The notes under the pieces were generated by a model that searched no databases, was not told the DNA's origin, and saw only the letters and a program-made list of their open reading frames with translations. A program made the position numbers and the translations under genes. From positions 272,267,681 to 272,331,680 of the forward strand of contig NC_045430.1 of NCBI RefSeq assembly GCF_902635505.1: 64,000 bases of DNA. The letters are read 5' to 3'. Positions 57,497 through 64,000 of this stretch are shown here, one piece after another. The stretch comes from Sarcophilus harrisii (Eukaryota; Chordata; Mammalia; Dasyuromorphia; Dasyuridae). The first letter of the stretch is position 1. Each line of letters begins with the position of its first letter.

Positions 57497-58053
57497 AATT
57501 CGTCACCAGGTAGAGAGAGCCGGTGGGCAGGGGGCCGAAGACAGGGGCCGAGGACGGACCTCTAACTAGGCGTCACGTCCAAATGCCACTATCCGCTCCG
57601 GGAGCACAGTGCTTCGCTGCCGCCTGCCCTGCCCGGATCCGGGGCGTGCGCGGACCGAGGAGCGCCCACTTCTCCTTCCTCTTCTCCTTCCTCCGTTTTC
57701 CTATGCTCTGCTCCTCCCCACCCCCACCCCCCCAAACTGGGGGCAGGTATGGTCAGGTTAGCTCGCTCGGAGGCGGCGGGGGCGTGGTAGGAATTTCTCG
57801 GCTAGGGACCATTCAAGGTCAGGTGCGGTTTGCTAAGGAATGGGGGCTTCGGGGGCTTGGACCCGCGTTTCAGCCGCCCCTGCTTTGCGCGTAAAATCCC
57901 AAGATCTTCTGTTGCCTGAAAAGAATTAGAGGAAACCTAGAAATCTGGATGGGACCCCCTTCCTCCGCCCCCTCCCCAAGACCTCTGGTTCAGACTGGTC
58001 AAAGAAGGGCCAAGGTGGAAGGAAGTCAGGATTCTGCTTATCAATTATTCCCA

Positions 58054-58056
<3 letters not shown>

Positions 58057-58096
<40 letters not shown>
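58057..58096. repeat. (CA)n microsatellite
   Basis: About 20 CA units. Confidence 0.95.
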
Positions 58097-58099
<3 letters not shown>

Positions 58100-58776
58100 T
58101 TTCTCTTTTTCTCTCCTCTTTTTTTTGTTTTCTGATTCTCTTTTCTCCATATTTCCTTCTCCTTTCATTTTGGGCCTTTGGGACACAGGCCTGGTTTGTG
58201 GACTAACTGCGGCTTCGCCTTAGTCCTCCTATCCAGGTGCTGCGGTTAATTTGGGGGGAAAACCTGAAGAAACCGAGGTCTCCACTGCCTGACTCGGGAA
58301 GGAACTGGTCCGGAGGAGGGGAGACAATCGAGGCAGGTTTTGCACTTTGGCTCGGTAGCGTTCGCAAGGCCTCGGTTACGATCACGATTAGGCAGCGGCC
58401 AGGCGCCTGCATTCCTTTGAGGCGGACTGAGCAACAGCGACCTCGCTGGGTCTGTCGCGGGGAGCCCCACACTCCGGGCTTTGTTACGTGGACACCAAAC
58501 AAGAACCAGTCCCCGGGAACCCGGGAGAGATGAGGGCTGGCGGGAATATGTGCAGGACCGGAGGGATTCTGCAGGCTGAGCTTGTGGCTACGAGGGGCAC
58601 GCTGCTCCCTTGCTCTGTGCCAGGGTTTTGAGACTGACTAGGCTGTCAGGGGGCAAGGAAGCTCTTCGGGGAGCATTCTCCGAGAAAACCCAGCAGAAGC
58701 CAAGAAGGGAGAGAGCTTCTGCGGCTGGCTCTACAGCAGAGCTTTGCCATGGTCCTTCTGGCTAAGTTAGGAGAGA

Positions 58777-58777
<1 letters not shown>

Positions 58778-58821
<44 letters not shown>
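58778..58821. repeat. (GA)n microsatellite
   Basis: About 22 GA units. Confidence 0.95.
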
Positions 58822-58823
<2 letters not shown>

Positions 58824-61231
58824 GAAAATATGACCCGCTGGGGTAATTCAGTCCCTGGTCATTAGAATAAATATTTATATATCTAACTACCTTAAATGCA
58901 TGCCTTTGCCCAGTGAATTTTGAGTCAGAAACATGAAAGGAGAATCGGGGAGCTTCGGACAGCCCAATTCCCAGATTTAGGAAGTTTAAAGTAATCCAGG
59001 GCGGGACTGGCCCCACAAAACTCCAGAAAAGACAAGGCAAAGTTGAGTGCCTGACCCCAGGTGGAGTCTATTCCGAGGCAGGGGTCACATCTCCCCCAAG
59101 TCGGGCTTGCGCCAACAACAGAAAGGCCCTTTCCGTCCCACGCGGTGCCGAAATCCGGACAGAATAGCCACTTTCCTTTCCTTGGGCCAACCTGGAAGGA
59201 TCTCTCTCTCTCTCTTGCGCTCTCTCTCTCTCTCTCTTTTTCCCTTTATGGAGATAAAACCCAATTGCTGCCCTTTTCCAACCTGCAGCCTCTCAGTTTG
59301 CTCTGAAGGCCACTTGGAGTGTTGTATTAACCTCTGGTGCTTGTGGTCTATGGAGGGTCGTTAGAGAGCCTGCCGCGGTGGCGGCTCTACAATTCAATTC
59401 ATTTGCTATGCAATACCCTTAAAAAAGAATTATATGCAGGGAGGGGAGAGGTTCTTAATTACACCGGCTTATTAGTCTGGCGGCTAGGGTCTTTTTCACG
59501 GAAACAAACAAACAAAAACCCAACCGTTGTTACCGCATTCAAAATAAAAACATAAGCCTGCTCAATGCCTGCTCAATGCCTGCTCCAGACGGGGTTTGGA
59601 ATTTTGCTTTCTCAGCCTCTGTCAAGCGGCAGTTTGCCGACTATCAAATTATTCAGCGATGTCTCGGGTTAAAAATAATTAGGCAGTTTGAGAGAACGAC
59701 CACTTTTCTCGTTTTGTTATTGTTATTGTTGTTATTGTTATTATTAGTTTTCTCTAGGTTGAAGCTGAGAAAAGGCTCATGGGGGGTGCCTCGGTTCGGA
59801 GACAGTAAAGTCTATTACGCTCAGCCAAGTCTGAAACGTTTACAACGAACAAAATTGTCCTTAAGTAAAGACCGGGAGCCTAAGGATGCCAGAGAACTAT
59901 TCCGGACCCCTTGTCCGTCCTTTGTTTATGAGGAGGCGATTTTTAAAAAAAGAAAGAGGATAAAATCAGGGCTCCCCGAGGGCTAGCCCTGGACGTAAGC
60001 AAGCGGACGGCCGAGAGCTAAGTTGGAGGTCATTGTGTAACCTAACTTCATTCACGTCCATTCCATATTTTTTTAGGAAGCCAATGGGCCGGCCTTCCTC
60101 GAGCTGCTGCATCTTGCCGGGTTCTCTGACTGCCTCAAAGAGATAAGACTCTCCCAGCTTCTTATCACTCCGAATCAGACGGGGAATTGAGAGAAAGAAT
60201 AGGATCTCTCTGAGATTTCTGTTGTGGCCATTGAGAAAACTTGAACAGGAGGAAAAGGGAGAGAAAAAAAAAAGGAGGGGGAGAAAGGAAAGGGAGGAAA
60301 GAGATGTAAAGCTAATGAGAAACATATTTTTGCATGCGGAATATTCACACGTGAATTTAATTACTACCCAGTTGCAAGTCCTTGTGGCTTTCTACTTAGG
60401 ATTGGGTTTTTCAAATTAACAGGGAGGCGGCCTGCTTTCTCCCCCCAGCCCCACGGCAGTGATTGGGGGTGGGGGGGGGCGATAAAGAGGCCATATCCAA
60501 GAAAAGCAAAGAAAGAATGGATTCAAGTCAAAAGTCCCATTCTCCCCCTCCTCGGTGCTGGACCTTTACTTTAATTCCTAACACTGGACTTGAGCTGAGG
60601 GACGGCTCACTTGCTTTACTTGAAGACTGTAACCCTCCGCTCACTTTGTGTCTCTTGTGTGTGAACCCAGGAGACCAGGAGCATCCTGGAAATTAATAAA
60701 CAAATCTTTCTTCCTCGGTCCTAGGGCCTGTGAGCGGCTGCGTCGGGGTTCCCCCGATATCCACACAAAGAATCCCCCTGCTTTTCTATGGCAATGGACA
60801 GAGGAAGGAGAGAGGGAGGAGGGGAAGAAGGGAATGAGGAAGGGAAGATTGGTGTGCCTTTTCTGTTGCTGGGGCTGCAGTTTTCAAGATTCCCTCGCTT
60901 TTGGTAAATATGTTCCCTTTCTCAGGCTTGGGCTGCGGGCAAGCCTGGTCCCGGGGGCTTGGGCCCTGCGGAGAGCTTGCCAGAGGAGTCCCAGCTCGGG
61001 ATAGAGTCCTTTGCCCGGCCGTGGGGCCAGCCTGGGGGGCCGGACGCGGGGCTCAGCTTTGGGCCGGGGCCCCAAGACGCGGTCTTGAAGCCGCCCCCTC
61101 CCAACAGCTCTACTGACGGTTCTCGGAATCTGCCCGGATGCCCGTTGGACGTAGCCGCTGTTCCCCACAAAGTCGTTCTCCCCCAACTTTAGGCCGGAGA
61201 GCCTGTCTCCATGGGACCAGAGAAAAGCAGG

Positions 61232-61240
61232 CGTGTGTGT

Positions 61241-61278
<38 letters not shown>

Positions 61279-61284
61279 GCGCGC
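61232..61284. repeat. (TG)n microsatellite
   Basis: TG array with one TA interruption grading into GCGC. Confidence 0.95.
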
Positions 61285-61724
61285 GAGCCTGTGTCCGTGC
61301 CACTGAGGGTTGGCGTTGTGTGAGAGAGAAAAAGGCTAAGACCGAGAGAAGAAATCTGTAGACACCCGAGTGCGGCGGCTGGAGATGCTTTCCCGTTCGA
61401 GTCTTCTTTGCTGGGTGCGTCCTGGGCACTACAGTCAGCTTGGGGAGGGGGGGGCACGGGAAGGGGCGTCGGCAGCCCGGGCGCCCTGAGCACCCCCAGT
61501 CTACAGCCCCGGGGGACGCGAGGGAGATGCCGGAGGACGGCCGGGGGAGCCCCAGGAACACGCCAAGCTTCCCTTCGGATCCCGGCACGCGGGGCCCTGG
61601 GCTCCGTCCCGAGACCGGGGCCGGGCTCTGGGCGTCGGGGCCGGGCGGGGAGCGGTCGGGGCGGGCGGCGGCTGCTCTGAGGCGCCTTTGACTTTCGGCC
61701 GGAGGCTCCGGCCGCGGCGCAGCG

Positions 61725-62340
61725 CGGTTATTTACAGTGAGCTCCCAAACCAAACACAATAGTATAATTTAACCTTTCCAAGCACTCGTAAATTTTTACT
61801 ACGGGGAGACACGGCGAGGCAAATGAATATGCCTTTCCTTACTGACTTCCTACCAGCCCCGTGGCTCTCGCAACAATAACTCCTTATGAAATATCATAAA
61901 TATATATTTAAATACAGTACAGCGAGAATGCGATTTTGCTTTTTTATGGCTTCAATTATTGTATAATTTTATGTGGAGGTCTCGGCTCCCCAGGTTTTCG
62001 CAGGGAGCTCTGCCTCACTGATGGCGTGATTAATTGTGATATAAAATAGTCCGCTTAAAAAGGGGGTAGTCAGACCCAACCTGATCTTTTAATCTCCGTT
62101 GGCCACAATTAAAACAAACTTTATCGTAGAACTCAAATATCCCTTTGCATAAAAACATATGGCTTTGCTATAAAAATTATGACTGGAAAACACTGGCCCA
62201 TTAATAGCCTGCGGAGTGATTTATACTTTATTGTTCTGCTGGCCCGGCACGTGACGCGGCCAGCCAATGGCGTGACAGGCAGCCTTCAACTTATTAGGTG
62301 ACTGTACTTCTCCGTAGGACCAAGTTGTTACATGAAATCT
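61725..62340 (+). promoter_or_regulatory. HOXA9: HOXA9 upstream regulatory region and promoter
   Basis: A sharply AT-rich block (about 61725-62240) between CpG-rich flanks is packed with homeodomain-type sites: CTCGTAAA (61785-61792, HOX13/AbdB type), ATGAATATGCC, CTTATGAAATATCATAAATA, TTTTTTATGGC, CGTGATTAATTG, GCATAAAAACATATGG and AGTGATTTATACTTTATTG. It ends in CACGTG (62248-62253) and CCAAT (62264-62268), about 150 bp before the HOXA9 start. No strong TATA box. The texture suggests strong conservation and auto- or cross-regulation by HOX proteins; binding is inferred. Confidence 0.6.
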
Positions 62341-62373
62341 GCAGTTTCATAATTTCCGCAGGTCCGGCGTCGG

Positions 62374-62404
<31 letters not shown>

Positions 62405-62414
62405 TCGCGTGGCC

Positions 62415-62918
62415 ATGTCGACTTCGGGGACCCTGAGCAATTACCGTGGACTGTTTTGCCCACGAGAGGGAAGATGGCCTGCCGGCCCCGGCGCCCTGGC
62501 GCAGCCCGCCCGGCAGCCGGCGCTGGGGGAGCACCCGGACTTCAGCCCCTGCAGCTTCCAGTCGAAGGCGTCGGTCTTCGGCACTTCCTGGAACCCGGTG
62601 CACCCGCCGAGCGCCAAAAGGCCGTTCTACCCCTTTTATGTACCACCAGGGTTTCGGCGGGCCCCTGACGGCAGGTACATGCGTTCCTGGCTGGAGCCCA
62701 TGCCAGGCTCTCTGTCCTTCCCGGGTTTACCTTCCAGCAGGATTACGGATTAAAACCCGAACGTTTGGCCAGAAGGGGGATTTCCGTTTGACACTCACAC
62801 TTTGTCTCTGTCTGACTATGCTTGTGGTTCTCCTCCAGTTGATAGGGATAAGCAGCCCAGCGAAGGTGCGTTCTCGGAAAACAATGGAGACAGTGAGGGG
62901 GGGAAAATATTGATCCAG
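62415..62918 (+). CDS. HOXA9: HOXA9 exon 1, partial gene with apparent frame breaks
   Basis: The N-terminal part of HOXA9, an AbdB-class factor for posterior axis and blood stem cells. The start MSTSGTLSNY fits the HOX9 family. Conserved pieces then appear in alternating frames: VDCFAHEREDG, then GEHPDFSPCSFQSKASVFGT and SWNPVHPPSA, then YHQGFGG, then APDGRYMRSWLEPMPGSLSF, then DYGLKPE, then LSLSDYACGSPPVDRDKQPS and EGAFSENNGDSEGG. That is about seven frame changes in 500 bases, several at homopolymers. The His-rich segment before the DGRYMRSW motif seems shortened, since only about 168 codons are present against about 190 in human. Sequence error is likely. A donor candidate is CCAG|GTGCGA at 62918/62919. 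The homeobox exon is past the window end. Confidence 0.85.
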
Positions 62919-63899
62919 GTGCGAGCGGGTTTTCTAAATGTGCTGTTACTTTCCACCCCCGGCGGCCTCCTGCCTGGTTTGCCGGGTCCCAGGATGAGGT
63001 TCTGTGGAGAAAGACTTTTCCCCTTTCTTTTTTCTTTTCTCCATCCCTCTATCCCTTCTTTGCCTTTTCTCCTGTCCTCCCTCCCTTCCCTTTCTTTTCC
63101 TTATCCCATTGGATTTCCCTTTTCTTCTTCTTCTTCTTCTTCTTCTTCTTTCTTTCCCTTTCTTCTCTCTTCTCTCTCTCCCTCTTCCTCCTCCTTCTTC
63201 CCTCTTCTTTTCTACCCCCTCTTTTCTTTCTTCTCTTCTTCCCCTACCTGTCCAGACTTTCCCTCATCCCCACCCCCACTAGGAGGCAGAAGTCAGGACT
63301 TGCTGGTGTAAATTGAACGGATGAAACGCTCCCTTTCCTCTCCGCCCCCTTCCCAAATCCCCAAATCCAGAACTGAGCTGGAGAGGGTAGTGTGTGTGTG
63401 TGTTGGGGGGGAGGGAAGAGGCAAAGAGAGGAGAGAGGTAGGGTGGAGTATGAGACTATGGGGGCCACATAACTGAAACCAGGACATTCCCTTCCACCCC
63501 TCTCTAACCTCTGCTTAGGACTTTGTGGTGTGCTTCCTGGACTCTAGGGACAAAGTTACTTTGGGCCGGTTCTTCGAAAGCATGAGATGCTAATATATTT
63601 TTTGAGACGGGTAATTTACACGTCCAGCAGCGGGAGTATAAAGTTGAGTTATTGTTTGGGGAGAAAAGAAGTTTTTACCTTCAGAGACTGTTGTGCTGAA
63701 CGGAGCAACTGAACTAAGGGCTGAGCCAAAAATGTTATGCAAATAAGTTTATAAAACCGCTTATTCAGCCAGTGAGAGACGTGTTTTTGTGTTGTGCAGT
63801 CTTCCAGGGAAAGCACATAGGAAGGTCAAAATGAAGCAGGGAAGAAGGGAGGGAGAAAGAGAGAGGGAGGGAGGGAGAGAAAGAGAAAGGGAGGGAGGA

Positions 63900-63960
<61 letters not shown>

Positions 63961-64000
63961 GAGAGAGAAGGGGAGAGGGAGGGAGAGAGGGAGAGAGAAA
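62919..64000 (+). other. HOXA9: HOXA9 intron, 5' part
   Basis: At least 1.08 kb of intron with a pyrimidine-rich stretch (about 63015-63250, including (TTC)n at 63124-63150) and AT-rich motifs TTATGCAAATAAG and TTTATAAAACCGC near 63733-63760. No homeobox is found before the window ends. Confidence 0.7.
63836..64000. repeat. (GA)n/(GGGA)n microsatellite at the right edge
   Basis: Purine-only GA, GGGA and GAAA units running off the window end; the cleanest (GA)n part is about 63907-63955. Confidence 0.95.

Larger units (their letters stand above)
57500..61700. other. miR-196b to HOXA9 intergenic
   Basis: Noncoding with GC-rich and microsatellite DNA. Small features include the E-box palindrome ATTCAC/GTGAAT (60343-60356) and a short direct tandem of GCCTGCTCAAT (59556-59585). 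No exon recognised. Confidence 0.5.

Noticed and set aside
60884-61759. 291-residue minus-strand open frame near HOXA9
   Set aside because: GC-rich sequence with a (CA)n run encoding Thr-His repeats; no family resemblance.

Overview
The window is the posterior (5') end of a mammalian HOXA cluster, all genes on the + strand in the order HOXA13, HOXA11, HOXA10, HOXA9. The organism is most likely a marsupial. The protein sequences are clearly mammalian, and the transposon remains in the first 9.4 kb (L1 3' ends, L2 and THER1/MIR copies) look like marsupial families as I remember them. I cannot tell which marsupial from sequence alone.

Layout. Positions 1-20.3 kb are noncoding DNA upstream of HOXA13, the side where EVX1 and the lncRNA HOTTIP lie in other mammals; no coding exon is visible. 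The first 9.4 kb holds most of the interspersed repeats. From there to the end I see almost none, only microsatellites and CpG-rich blocks, the usual texture of a Hox cluster. HOXA13 has two exons (20498-21437, 22274-22518), then about 16.6 kb of intergenic DNA. HOXA11 (39142-39886, 41512-41744) is intact, followed by about 10 kb. HOXA10 (51826-52891, 54485-54759) is intact, followed by about 7.7 kb that contains the miR-196b hairpin (57412-57496). HOXA9 exon 1 starts at 62415, and its homeobox exon lies beyond the right edge.

How the parts work together. These are the AbdB-type transcription factors that pattern distal limb, urogenital tract and posterior axis. Visible control elements include promoter boxes for HOXA13 and HOXA9, two strong CTCF motifs in divergent orientation (24.5 and 45.06 kb), a palindromic AT-rich element just inside the HOXA11 intron where other tetrapods carry a HOX13-bound enhancer and antisense transcription, and miR-196b with a matching seed site in the HOXA13 3'UTR.

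Notable points. HOXA13 exon 1 and HOXA9 exon 1 carry clusters of small frame changes that keep returning to the conserved frame, while HOXA11, HOXA10 and all visible homeobox exons are clean; local sequence error is the best explanation. HOXA11 and HOXA10 have long alanine, glycine and glutamine tracts that, from memory, exceed the human ones. I found no undescribed multi-gene system. The best leads are regulatory: a palindrome cluster at 5.8-6.04 kb, a recurring E-box/CCAAT module, and a candidate extra promoter at 44.8-44.95 kb.
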